A stretch of DNA of 45,693 nt from CAYSTL01 sp964516805 (GTDB taxonomy: Archaea > Thermoplasmatota > Thermoplasmata > Halarchaeoplasmatales > Halarchaeoplasmataceae). Below the pieces are notes generated by a model that worked only from the letters and a program-made list of their open reading frames with translations, had not been told where the DNA came from and ran no database searches. The position numbers and the translations under genes were made by a program. Every line of letters begins with the position of its first letter. The stretch's first letter is position 1. Positions 7,670 to 15,558 of the stretch are shown here, piece after piece. The stretch is from contig CAZEXI010000012.1 of the NCBI GenBank assembly GCA_964516805.1, positions 1-45,693 of the forward strand, written 5' to 3'.

Positions 7670-7677
7670 TATTTTAA
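7670..7677 (-). promoter_or_regulatory. TATA-like box of the guide RNA
   Basis: TTAAAATA on the minus strand is centred about 27 bp upstream of the first base of hairpin 1 (about 7647). This places the predicted RNA 5' end exactly at the structured part. Confidence 0.45.
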
Positions 7678-7715
7678 TCAAACGGAAGAAAAACTGTTTG
7701 AAGCTTAGTTTTTAT

Positions 7716-7763
7716 GTTCTAATAATTATTTAGTTATATAAACCCTGGACACGATATTAGAAC
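7716..7763. promoter_or_regulatory. 9-bp inverted repeat flanking the operon TATA box
   Basis: GTTCTAATA (7716-7724) and TATTAGAAC (7755-7763) are perfect reverse complements, 30 bp apart. They bracket the TATA box TTATATAA, and the right arm ends where transcription should start. This layout suggests a repressor or looping operator for the Usp/transporter operon. The leader continues to an unusually strong GGAGGT (7822-7827), 5 nt before the ATG at 7833. Confidence 0.5.
7734..7741 (+). promoter_or_regulatory. TATA box of the Usp/transporter operon
   Basis: TTATATAA predicts a start near 7764, giving a leader of about 70 nt. That contrasts with the mostly leaderless genes in this window. Confidence 0.55.
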
Positions 7764-7832
7764 TTCACCATAATCATTTTATAAAACCTTTGTCCATCTA
7801 ACTAAATAAATTTACATATTTGGAGGTCTGTG

Positions 7833-8327
7833 ATGCCTATATCCCAAAAGAATAAGCATAAAAGAAAGGACGAAAGGATACTACTGATAGCAAGTTATAG
7901 AGAGCAATATACCAGTAAATCGTTACAAAAAATTAAAAAGATAATAGAGAAAGAAAAACCAGATAAGATCATCGTTTTGAAAGTCATAGAACAGCAACCT
8001 ATACCGGAAATGGTTGATGCTAAAGTTGGTATGAAAGAGAAAAATGATTTTTTGGATACAGTTCTTGAGGAAAAGAAAAATCAGGCAGACGAATACGCAG
8101 AGAGAATATTATCTATTACTGATGAAAGTGATATCCCTACAGATGTACATCTGAGAAAGGGAAAGGAGATATCTGAAGAGATAATAGAGGACACAGAGCT
8201 GATGGATGCTTATCACATAATAATCCATGGATCAAAAAAAGATAAGTTGAAGAAATTTTTAGAAGGCAGTGTGGCGAAAAAGGTAAAGGAAGGTATGCCA
8301 AAAAGAAAGATTACTTATCTCGAATAA
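7833..8327 (+). CDS. Usp-like (universal stress protein fold) protein, copy 1
   Basis: The 164-residue cytosolic protein looks like a diverged UspA domain. It has an N-terminal beta strand (ERILLIASY), alternating strands and helices, and a C-terminal IIIHGSKKDKLKKFLEGSV. That segment resembles the Usp nucleotide loop G-2x-G-9x-GS with the second glycine lost. It is clearly paralogous to the gene after the transporter: both share (D/S)KIIVLKVIE, FLD(T/S)V, (L/V)ISIT or LSIT and VHLRK. Usp domains next to or fused with transporters commonly regulate transport by binding ATP or cAMP; that role is inference here. GGAGGT lies 5 nt before the ATG. The transporter start follows 12 nt after the stop. 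Confidence 0.65.
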   Translation: MPISQKNKHKRKDERILLIASYREQYTSKSLQKIKKIIEKEKPDKIIVLKVIEQQPIPEMVDAKVGMKEKNDFLDTVLEEKKNQADEYAERILSITDESDIPTDVHLRKGKEISEEIIEDTELMDAYHIIIHGSKKDKLKKFLEGSVAKKVKEGMPKRKITYLE

Positions 8328-8339
8328 AAAGAGTAGACT

Positions 8340-9752
8340 ATGGTGAGTATAGCTTCTATAAAAAAAAGTGATTTAATACGAAATAATATTTTTCAAGCAT
8401 TTCTAGGACTGAGCTTATTCTTTATATTCACATATTTAATATTTGTTTTTTCATCTAACCCAGAGACATTTTATGGTTTAGCTATACTCTTCCTAGCAGT
8501 TTATTTTTGGCTTTTAACACCAATTTCTTATATGCTGACAGCTTTTCTGATAATATCATTTTCAGTGATATTGGGAATATTAAAACCGACTGAAGCTTTC
8601 ACCGGATTTGCTTCATCAACAATATTTTTCCTTTTAGGAGCTTTTATCCTTGCTCTTACGATAGAAAAACACGGTCTCCATAAACGGATAGCATTAGTTA
8701 TGTTGAAACGCTTCGGTGAGACTCCAAAAACATTCGTTCTTGGTGTTATCGTAACAGGTTCGTTATTATCCATGACGATGCCAGCCCACGGTGTAGCTGC
8801 TCTTTTCATCCCTGTATTATTGGGTATATATTCAGCATATAAAGAAGAAAATTTGAACGAAGAATTCGTGAAAGCTAGTTTACTTGGTCTATCTTTTGGA
8901 ACAAGCGTAGGCAGTATGGGCACCCTTCTAGGTGGCGCTAGAAACCCATTGGCGATCAGCATATATTACGATCAAACTGGTAATATGATATCATTTTTAG
9001 AATGGTTCATAGCAGCTATACCTGTCGTAATATTTATGACCTTTATGGTTTATTTTATACTTTCCAAATATTTTGATGTTAAAGATGTTGATATGGATAT
9101 TATCCAGTCAGAGATCAATGAAGAAGTGGAGGAGATGGGCTCTTTATCTATGGGAGAAGGAAAAGCCCTAGGATTTCTGATATCGGCATTTATTCTTTGG
9201 GTATCGATTGGACAGATAATTGGTATGGGAGTAGTTGCAGTATTAGTTTCTGCTTTTATCGGTATTTCTGGCACTATTAGTTGGGATGATATGGCAAAAA
9301 GACTTCCGTGGGGTACTATTTTCCTATACGGTGGTGCTATATCTTTGGCATTTATATTAGGCGAATCAGGTACATTACAGTTCATAGGTTCTTCTGTAGT
9401 CAATTTTGTAGGAGATAGTCCGTTTTTGGCTTTAGCAATGTTTGCAGTAATCACTGCGTTCCTTTCGAATATCATGAGTAACTCGGCGACTACTGCTGTT
9501 ATATTACCGATTGCTCTATCGGTAATGATAGGGATCGGCTTTCCAGCAGTAGTTCCTGTATTTTTAGTAGCTTTACCGAGTGCTTTCGCTTTCATGTTTG
9601 TTGTGGGTACACCAAGTGCAGCTCTTGTGTACTCTACAGGTCATCTTGATCAAACAGATTTTCTTATTCCAGGTTTCATACTAAATATGATAGGATTGGC
9701 TAGTTTCTTGACCATAGGACTAGGATGGTGGAAATTACTAGGTTACTGGTAG
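8340..9752 (+). CDS. SLC13/DASS-type sodium-coupled anion transporter
   Basis: The 470-residue membrane protein has about 12 hydrophobic segments and an internally repeated fold. Two signature re-entrant loops are visible: GSMGTLLGGARNPLA in the first half and SNIMSNSATTAVILPI in the second. These correspond to the SNT motifs that bind sodium and the carboxylate or sulfate substrate in DASS transporters. It probably imports a dicarboxylate, sulfate or another oxyanion; the motifs do not fix which. It sits between two paralogous Usp-like genes with a gap of 12 nt on one side and 5 nt on the other, so the three are almost certainly one translationally coupled operon. Confidence 0.87.
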   Translation: MVSIASIKKSDLIRNNIFQAFLGLSLFFIFTYLIFVFSSNPETFYGLAILFLAVYFWLLTPISYMLTAFLIISFSVILGILKPTEAFTGFASSTIFFLLGAFILALTIEKHGLHKRIALVMLKRFGETPKTFVLGVIVTGSLLSMTMPAHGVAALFIPVLLGIYSAYKEENLNEEFVKASLLGLSFGTSVGSMGTLLGGARNPLAISIYYDQTGNMISFLEWFIAAIPVVIFMTFMVYFILSKYFDVKDVDMDIIQSEINEEVEEMGSLSMGEGKALGFLISAFILWVSIGQIIGMGVVAVLVSAFIGISGTISWDDMAKRLPWGTIFLYGGAISLAFILGESGTLQFIGSSVVNFVGDSPFLALAMFAVITAFLSNIMSNSATTAVILPIALSVMIGIGFPAVVPVFLVALPSAFAFMFVVGTPSAALVYSTGHLDQTDFLIPGFILNMIGLASFLTIGLGWWKLLGYW

Positions 9753-9757
9753 ATAAT

Positions 9758-10261
9758 ATGAAAAAAGATTTAAAAAATAAGATGAAAAAACTAGATGTAG
9801 GAAACGGAGAGAAGCTTCTCATAGCTTGCTATAAAAAATTCTATTCAAAAAGATCATTAGCAATAATAAAAAGAACTATTGAAAATGATGCTCCATCAAA
9901 GATTATAGTTTTAAAAGTCATAGAAGAACCCCAGGTGTCTAAAAAAGTCAAATCTAGAGTGGGAGTTAAGGTTAAAGATGATTTTTTGGATTCAGTAATA
10001 GATGAAAAGAAGATGAAATTGGATGAGATCGCTGAAGAAGTAATCTCAATCACTGATAAAGCCAACATCCCCGTTCAAGTACATTTGAGAAAATCCAAAG
10101 TGATATCGAACAAAGTTTTATCGGAATTCAAAATGCGTGATGGAGATCATCTGATAATACCAAATACTGAGAAAGGTCCGTTCCAAAGATTGATAGAGGG
10201 CAGTACAAAAGAAAAGATAAAAGATGAAGTAGGTATGAGAAGGATTACTGTTCTAGACTGA
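9758..10261 (+). CDS. Usp-like (universal stress protein fold) protein, copy 2
   Basis: The 167-residue protein is a paralogue of the gene before the transporter, with the same order of blocks: LLIACYKK, SKIIVLKVIEEP, DDFLDSVIDEKK, VISITDKANIP, VQVHLRKSK and a C-terminal RLIEGSTKEKI. The glycine-rich nucleotide loop is weaker than in copy 1 (PNTEKGPFQRLIEGS), so nucleotide binding may differ between the two. It starts 5 nt after the transporter stop. An in-frame upstream GTG at 9725 would overlap the transporter and is less likely. The two copies may form a heterodimer acting on the transporter (inference). Confidence 0.65.
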   Translation: MKKDLKNKMKKLDVGNGEKLLIACYKKFYSKRSLAIIKRTIENDAPSKIIVLKVIEEPQVSKKVKSRVGVKVKDDFLDSVIDEKKMKLDEIAEEVISITDKANIPVQVHLRKSKVISNKVLSEFKMRDGDHLIIPNTEKGPFQRLIEGSTKEKIKDEVGMRRITVLD

Positions 10262-10308
10262 GTTAACTTCCGAAAAGATTTTATTCTTTTAACTATCAAC
10301 TAGGTTTG

Positions 10309-12078
10309 ATGAGCATAGTTAGACTTGGTGAAGTATATTTGGACTGGTGTGATGAATGTAATCTCCCTCTTATTGAAGAAGGTACTTGTAATATCTGTGG
10401 AAAGAAATCAAGGGATGTAGATATCACGCCACCAGGTGATGTAAGACCTGCTTTTGAAAAGGATATTGAACATATCAGGAAAACTATCGATAAACAATGG
10501 GGAGAAGGTTATTCATATGAAGTGATTCCTGAAAATAAAATCGTCATTCTAAATGGGATACCATATATTGACAAGATGGATGAGATTATAGTTGATGGAG
10601 AAGTGATCGGCACGTTCAGGTATAATGTCAAGAAGAAATCTAACGGTAAATATCCGTATGAATTTATAATCAGACCGTGGCAGGATTTAAAGAAACCTGA
10701 GAAAGGATTTGTAGTTATAGATGATGGTGCTGTTAAACCTATATCTGAAGGAGCAAGTGTGTTAGCCCCTGGAATTATTGATGGTGACAATGACATCGAA
10801 CCAAACGACGAAGTGATAGTTGTTGACAAAGAGGATAACGTAATTTGTGCAGGATCATCACATCATCACGGAAAAGACTTGATAAGCAATGAGTCCGGAA
10901 GAGGGGTTAAAAACAGGTGGAGAACATCAAAATCTGACTACGATCCTATCGATGATGAAAATGGATGGAGTGAAGTTCTAGAAGCAAATAAAATGATATT
11001 AGATAAAAGAATACAAGAATCGATAGATTTCATCAATGAAAAAACAGAAGATTTTGATAGAGATGTTGTGGTGGCTTACAGTGGAGGAAAAGACTCGTTA
11101 GCAACTCTTCATCTAGTTCTAGAAGCAGGAATAAAACCAAGTCTGTTATTCGTGGATACTGGTATAGAACTTCCAGAGACCATTGAAAATGTGAAAAAAA
11201 TATCAGAAAAACACGATCTTGAATTGAAGATGCGTAAAGCTAACAGTGGATACTGGTCTAATCTAGATTATTTTGGCCCATCTGCTAGAGATCATCGTTG
11301 GTGCTGTAAAACCTGTAAACTCGGTCCAACCGCTAGATTGATAGATGAAGAATTTGAAGAAGGTGTTCTATCATTTATAGGTCAGAGAAGATATGAATCT
11401 ACACAACGGATGAATCAAGGAGACACTTGGAACAATCCTTGGGTTCCTGGCCAAAGAGGGGCTTCTCCTATACAAGAGTGGACAGCTTTACATGTTTGGT
11501 TGTATCTTTTCAGGAAAGATGCTGAATGGAATCCATGGTATGAAGATGGTTTTGAGAGGATAGGATGTTGGGTATGCCCAGCTTCTGATCTAGCTGAATT
11601 GGATCAATTGAAGGAAAATTTTGATGAATATGAAAGATTCGAAGAAGTTTTGAAGGGATATGCTGAGAAAAATGGACTCCCTGATGAATGGATAGAGCTT
11701 GGATTGTGGAGATGGAAGGATATTCCGGATGACTTATTAGATATGTTAGATGAAGAAACTAAGGATAAAATATCAAAAAAATATGAAACTGTTACCACTA
11801 AACCATCTAAAATAGAAATGTTGAGTGATGAAAGAACCAAGAATTTAGTAAATATTCTTGGAGATATAGACAAATCAAATTACGATTCATTGAATTATAA
11901 TGATGTCGAAACTATATACAAAAAAGCAAGAGATTGTGTTGAATGCGGAATATGTCTAGCTAGATGTGAACAGAATGCTTTGTACTTTGATGATGGAATA
12001 AAATTGAAAGAAAGTAAATGTATAAACTGCAGAGAATGTCTAGGAAAGTGTCCGGTTGTAGATTTTGACCATCGATAG
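10309..12078 (+). CDS. Zn-ribbon / PUA / PAPS-reductase-like PP-loop / ferredoxin fusion
   Basis: This 589-residue multidomain protein has an N-terminal zinc ribbon (C14, C17, C27, C30) and a PUA domain around 136-187. A PAPS-reductase-family PP-loop domain follows with SGGKDS at 258-263, then clustered cysteines (C332, C333, C336, C420, C423). A C-terminal double [4Fe-4S] ferredoxin uses C543, C546, C549, C553 and C571, C574, C577, C581. Archaeal homologues are often annotated as PAPS reductases, but the PUA and zinc-ribbon modules point to an RNA substrate, so a tRNA-modifying sulfur or redox enzyme is at least as likely. A TATA-like TTTTATTC about 27 bp upstream and no clear Shine-Dalgarno favour a leaderless ATG; TTG 10306 is possible. 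Confidence 0.85.
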   Translation: MSIVRLGEVYLDWCDECNLPLIEEGTCNICGKKSRDVDITPPGDVRPAFEKDIEHIRKTIDKQWGEGYSYEVIPENKIVILNGIPYIDKMDEIIVDGEVIGTFRYNVKKKSNGKYPYEFIIRPWQDLKKPEKGFVVIDDGAVKPISEGASVLAPGIIDGDNDIEPNDEVIVVDKEDNVICAGSSHHHGKDLISNESGRGVKNRWRTSKSDYDPIDDENGWSEVLEANKMILDKRIQESIDFINEKTEDFDRDVVVAYSGGKDSLATLHLVLEAGIKPSLLFVDTGIELPETIENVKKISEKHDLELKMRKANSGYWSNLDYFGPSARDHRWCCKTCKLGPTARLIDEEFEEGVLSFIGQRRYESTQRMNQGDTWNNPWVPGQRGASPIQEWTALHVWLYLFRKDAEWNPWYEDGFERIGCWVCPASDLAELDQLKENFDEYERFEEVLKGYAEKNGLPDEWIELGLWRWKDIPDDLLDMLDEETKDKISKKYETVTTKPSKIEMLSDERTKNLVNILGDIDKSNYDSLNYNDVETIYKKARDCVECGICLARCEQNALYFDDGIKLKESKCINCRECLGKCPVVDFDHR

Positions 12079-12082
12079 AAAA

Positions 12083-13159
12083 TTATTCATAATCATTAAA
12101 TATATCTATCATGACTTCAGAAGGAGCATCAGTTTTTATACCCGTTGGTGAAAAATGGGTTCCTGAACTTTTATAACCTTTATTTTCGATCTTTTTCAAT
12201 ATATCAGTTAATTTAGGTGGGGCTGTATTCAAGAATTTACTGATGATATTTGTGTCATAGAAAAACGGTGGAAATCCAGACTCATATTTCCAGTAAGAGA
12301 GTAATTTATCCTCTAATTCACCTAAAGGATCCATTTTTTTTATGATATCTTTATTGAATAACTCTCCAGACCAAAGCGGACCTACATCATCACCTTTTTC
12401 CCAATCGTAATCGTGAAACTTGTAGGTTTCTAACCTATCTAAACACTTATTAGCCTTCTTTGCACCATTTATGACTCTCAAGTAGCTTCTAAAATAATGT
12501 CCATCATAATATGATAATAGAGGTTCTATACCTCTATCGTATCGGGCAGTTTCACTAGCACAGTACCCCATCAAAATCCTTAATCCGTTTTCATGCCTGC
12601 ACCAGTTATTCTTTGGCCAAGCAGAATATTTTCTTCTACATACTTTTGGATACGTTCCGCACAGTACAGCTGTATCAGTGGCAGTCACTGCGATGACTCC
12701 TTTGTCCCTCACATATTTAGCCGCGAACGGGAAGAAGTAAACTGGACTCCCAAACGGATCAAGATCTATGTAATCATATTCATATCTGTTTTCAAGAAGA
12801 TGTTTCTCGACAGAATCGTTAGTTACCTTAACATCTAGACCTAGCTGATCTGCATTTTTTTTTATCAAACTGACTGCATCTTTAGATACGTCATTCAAAA
12901 CAACATCAGTAGATTCTACCTCATTAGCGATCCTTAAACCCCTTATACCACTAGCAGACATACCATCTAAAACATTTATCTCTCCTTGGTCCCATGAATT
13001 AAGAAAAGATATTGAAATATCTCTATTGAGTTCCATCGAGGGATTATAAAATACTTTTTGATCTGAGCTTTTTGGTCCTGCACCTTTTTCATGTGTAGGT
13101 ACAAGAATCTCAGTTTTACCCTCTTTTATCTTTTCTAAGTCAACATCTTCAAAATTCAT
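12083..13159 (-). CDS. trm1: tRNA (guanine26-N2)-dimethyltransferase Trm1
   Basis: Trm1 uses S-adenosylmethionine to make N2,N2-dimethylguanosine at tRNA position 26. The 358-residue protein shows FYNPSMELNRD (about 37-47), the SAM-binding VLDGMSASGIRGLR (about 63-76) and the catalytic DLDPFGSP (132-139). A TDTAVLCGTYP segment and the C-terminal Trm1-specific region with SGTHFSPTGIKTDAP follow. All are typical of archaeal Trm1. It is followed on the minus strand by no close gene and is preceded, 18 bp upstream, by the THEP1-like NTPase, probably in one transcript. Confidence 0.95.
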   Translation of the reverse strand: MNFEDVDLEKIKEGKTEILVPTHEKGAGPKSSDQKVFYNPSMELNRDISISFLNSWDQGEINVLDGMSASGIRGLRIANEVESTDVVLNDVSKDAVSLIKKNADQLGLDVKVTNDSVEKHLLENRYEYDYIDLDPFGSPVYFFPFAAKYVRDKGVIAVTATDTAVLCGTYPKVCRRKYSAWPKNNWCRHENGLRILMGYCASETARYDRGIEPLLSYYDGHYFRSYLRVINGAKKANKCLDRLETYKFHDYDWEKGDDVGPLWSGELFNKDIIKKMDPLGELEDKLLSYWKYESGFPPFFYDTNIISKFLNTAPPKLTDILKKIENKGYKSSGTHFSPTGIKTDAPSEVMIDIFNDYE

Positions 13160-13177
13160 AAAATATTTCGTATATAT

Positions 13178-13723
13178 TCATCCTAACTCTTCATCGATCA
13201 GATCTACCACTTTGTATGGAAGTAGGTCCTTGTTTACATCTGTAAGCTCAAGCATCCTTACATCATCTCTACGTCTAATATCTTGCAGTAGTGGATTACG
13301 GGACTTTTTCTGGAATGTCAATATCATGGGTTTATCTACTTCCATCGCTGCTTTAACAGTTTTATTAAATTTTTCACTTTTTACCTGCATCTTACCGATT
13401 TCATCGACTAGAATAACGTCGTTGCCTTCAGCAGCCTTTCTTATAGCCTTAACACCCACTTCATTCAATGTGTCTAGATCTATACCGTAACCATTTACTT
13501 CTTCTGATAGATCAAGAGCAATATGTGCGAAAACAGCTTTTTCTTTACTCTGCCAGTCCATCACTTGATATCCAACTCTTCTGTTATTCTCCATTATCGG
13601 ATCTGTTACCATCCCACCGACTGATATCTCTTTTTCTTTAAGCATCTCGATAATCCTTTTCAAGGTGTCTGTTTTCTCAATACCAAAAGGACCACTTATA
13701 CCGATTTTGAGACTTTTAACCAT
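13178..13723 (-). CDS. THEP1-family nucleoside-triphosphatase-like protein with altered P-loop
   Basis: The 181-residue P-loop protein resembles archaeal THEP1, which hydrolyses NTPs to NDPs. The Walker B region VILVDEIGKMQ (about 103-113) is the family hallmark, and ILTFQKKSRNPLLQDI matches the family's later region. The Walker A at 11-18 reads GPFGIEKT: lysine and threonine remain but the glycine before the lysine is glutamate (usual GxxGxGKT). This could reduce or alter NTP hydrolysis. The cellular role of THEP1 proteins is poorly known, and the reaction should not be assumed here. It lies 18 bp upstream of trm1 and is probably co-transcribed. Confidence 0.8.
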   Translation of the reverse strand: MVKSLKIGISGPFGIEKTDTLKRIIEMLKEKEISVGGMVTDPIMENNRRVGYQVMDWQSKEKAVFAHIALDLSEEVNGYGIDLDTLNEVGVKAIRKAAEGNDVILVDEIGKMQVKSEKFNKTVKAAMEVDKPMILTFQKKSRNPLLQDIRRRDDVRMLELTDVNKDLLPYKVVDLIDEELG

Positions 13724-13785
13724 CTTATCTAAATCCTTTTACATTGATAATGCAAAACATCTTAAAATATTTGTTGATAGATTCT

Positions 13786-14184
13786 TCATAATTCCTTGAA
13801 TTCTTTTAGATACATCAATGGATATTCAAGCTCATCTATGTATTTCATCTCTCCAACGGCTTCAATCCCATTATATTCGACCACTATTTCAGCTTCAAGC
13901 ATATCTTCCGAGAGAGTTTTGTAATCAAATGGACCCATTTTTTCATCTTTGCTTCCTTCAGGTTTTATAGTCACTGTGGCTGATTTGACGAATGCCTGAC
14001 TCTCAGTAGTCTTCTCGATAGCTTCTTCTAGAACATTTAAATTTTTACTGCTAACTGGGGAACCTATGAACTGATGAAAAAGTGCACCTAGTTTTATACC
14101 TAATTCAAACGCTGTTCTTTCCTTATCACTGCAGTTGAAGTATTTGTCCGCTTCCTTTATTTTTTCATTCATCTCCTTTCCCAT
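13786..14184 (-). CDS. mptD: Archaeal dihydroneopterin aldolase MptD (DUF381)
   Basis: The 132-residue protein matches MptD, which cleaves 7,8-dihydroneopterin to 6-hydroxymethyl-dihydropterin and glycolaldehyde. That step serves tetrahydromethanopterin or archaeal folate-type cofactor synthesis. Family hallmarks visible are ERTAFELGIKLGALFHQFIG (22-41), the SxKNLNVLEEAIEKT helix and the C-terminal EYPLMYLKE. The gene overlaps the 3' end of the archaetidylserine synthase gene by 20 bp, so it is translationally coupled. The upstream ATG (14184) and another at 14172 are both possible; GGAG lies between them. Presence of MptD implies a pterin-based one-carbon carrier. Confidence 0.9.
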   Translation of the reverse strand: MGKEMNEKIKEADKYFNCSDKERTAFELGIKLGALFHQFIGSPVSSKNLNVLEEAIEKTTESQAFVKSATVTIKPEGSKDEKMGPFDYKTLSEDMLEAEIVVEYNGIEAVGEMKYIDELEYPLMYLKEFKEL

Positions 14185-14902
14185 TTTTATTCACCAATAG
14201 TGGACCTATTAATACATATGCTAATCCCAATATGAGAGGTATTACTAATATATATCCACTTAGACCTGTAAAAGTAGTTGATGTGATCAATCCAGTCAAT
14301 GATAACAAGATCACTAAAAAGCCGATAATCATCCATTTTTTATTACGTATTTTAGGATATTTGATCTTAGAATAAAGAAAAAACGATAATATTAATAGTG
14401 AAATCAATACGATATATGGTCTTGACTCAAATATATCTCCCCAGCCAAAGAGGTATGATGAGATTATTATCAATAGTGCGATCACAGGAGTTGGAATACC
14501 AGTATATTCGAAATCTTCTGAATTTAGATCTGCGAACCTAGAGAGACGGAGAGTTCCAAAGAACACAATAACAGAAGGAATCACAGTCGCAAGAAAATTT
14601 ATTGGATGTTCCCAGGCCCTTCCTAAATTTATGTTGTAAAAAGTTGTATAAAGAAGTAATGCAGGTGCAAAACAGAATGAGAGCATATCTGAAAAGGTAT
14701 CTAGATATGCTCCTAACTCATGTTCAATCTTCAACCTTCTAGCTACCCATCCATCTGCACCATCTAAAATTATACAGATCAAAATTAAAATCGATGCAAC
14801 TCTCAATAAACCATCTACGATATAGGTGATAGCTAGGAAGCCGAGTAAAGCATTTGATAAGGTGATAATATCTGCATAGCTCAGTTTGTTTTTATCCCTC
14901 AT
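14165..14902 (-). CDS. pssA: Archaetidylserine synthase-like CDP-alcohol phosphatidyltransferase
   Basis: The 245-residue membrane enzyme carries the complete CDP-alcohol phosphotransferase signature D47-x2-D50-G51-x2-A-R55-x8-G64-x3-D68-x3-D72 at the start of TM2, with about seven further TM segments. The family joins a CDP-activated lipid to an alcohol. Directly upstream lies the matching decarboxylase, which indicates L-serine as the alcohol, giving archaetidylserine. An open frame extends 16 residues further (to 14950), but I start at 14902. There an ATG overlaps the decarboxylase stop region by 11 bp and is preceded by GGTGATTGGA. Confidence 0.85.
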   Translation of the reverse strand: MRDKNKLSYADIITLSNALLGFLAITYIVDGLLRVASILILICIILDGADGWVARRLKIEHELGAYLDTFSDMLSFCFAPALLLYTTFYNINLGRAWEHPINFLATVIPSVIVFFGTLRLSRFADLNSEDFEYTGIPTPVIALLIIISSYLFGWGDIFESRPYIVLISLLILSFFLYSKIKYPKIRNKKWMIIGFLVILLSLTGLITSTTFTGLSGYILVIPLILGLAYVLIGPLLVNKNGKGDE

Positions 14903-15497
14903 TCCAATCACCGATTTTTTCACCAGCCTTAATTTTCTCTCCTTTTCCAACTTGTATTGATGCTGATTCTGGCAGATTTAATTCAACTCTAGAACCGAAT
15001 CGTATCAGACCTATCTTTTCCCCTTTCTTAACTTTATCACCTTTATTTATATATGGGACTATTCTCCTAGCAAATATACCTGTTATCTGAAGAATATCTA
15101 GATTTCCTTTATCTGTGACTAAAACAATGTGATTTTTCTCATTTTCTTCACTCTTATCAGAATAAGCTGGGTGATGTTCACCATAATAATGTTTATTTTT
15201 CATCACCTTTCCTGAATACGGTGACCTGTTCACATGCACATCGAAAATGCTCATAAATATAGCGATTTCTTTATTTTTCTCATCAACATGAACGACCTTC
15301 CCATCAGCAGGTGAAATTATGCCATCTTCGATTTTTCTCTTAGGATCTCTAAAAAAATATAGGCTAAATAAGGGTAACAGTAAAAATATTAGAGATGTAT
15401 AATATAAATGAGGCACTAAAAATAAGGTAAATAGAAATACTACAACAAATGGAATAGAAGCTAATATCATCGGTTTAAAACCGCCTCTAGCAAACAT
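14892..15497 (-). CDS. asd: Archaetidylserine decarboxylase (PSD family)
   Basis: The protein converts archaetidylserine to archaetidylethanolamine at the membrane with a self-made pyruvoyl cofactor. The 201-residue precursor has two N-terminal hydrophobic segments (about 9-48) and ISPADGKVV (61-69). FDVHVNRSPYSG follows (85-96), with family histidines. The cleavage site Gly168-Ser169 lies in IRFGSRVEL, and the new N-terminal serine would become the pyruvoyl group. The short length is typical of archaeal and type-II enzymes. It is the first gene of an asd-pssA-mptD operon, with overlapping junctions. Confidence 0.92.
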   Translation of the reverse strand: MFARGGFKPMILASIPFVVVFLFTLFLVPHLYYTSLIFLLLPLFSLYFFRDPKRKIEDGIISPADGKVVHVDEKNKEIAIFMSIFDVHVNRSPYSGKVMKNKHYYGEHHPAYSDKSEENEKNHIVLVTDKGNLDILQITGIFARRIVPYINKGDKVKKGEKIGLIRFGSRVELNLPESASIQVGKGEKIKAGEKIGDWNEG

Positions 15498-15558
15498 ATA
15501 AATGAAAAGTAAGTAAGGGGTAATTGGTTTTTTCGTTTTTTAAAGGCAAATTTTGGAT

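Noticed and set aside
8528..9595. Minus-strand open frames opposite the transporter gene (144 and 181 aa)
   Set aside because: They mirror the codon pattern of the membrane protein, have no promoter or Shine-Dalgarno, and encode no recognisable domain.
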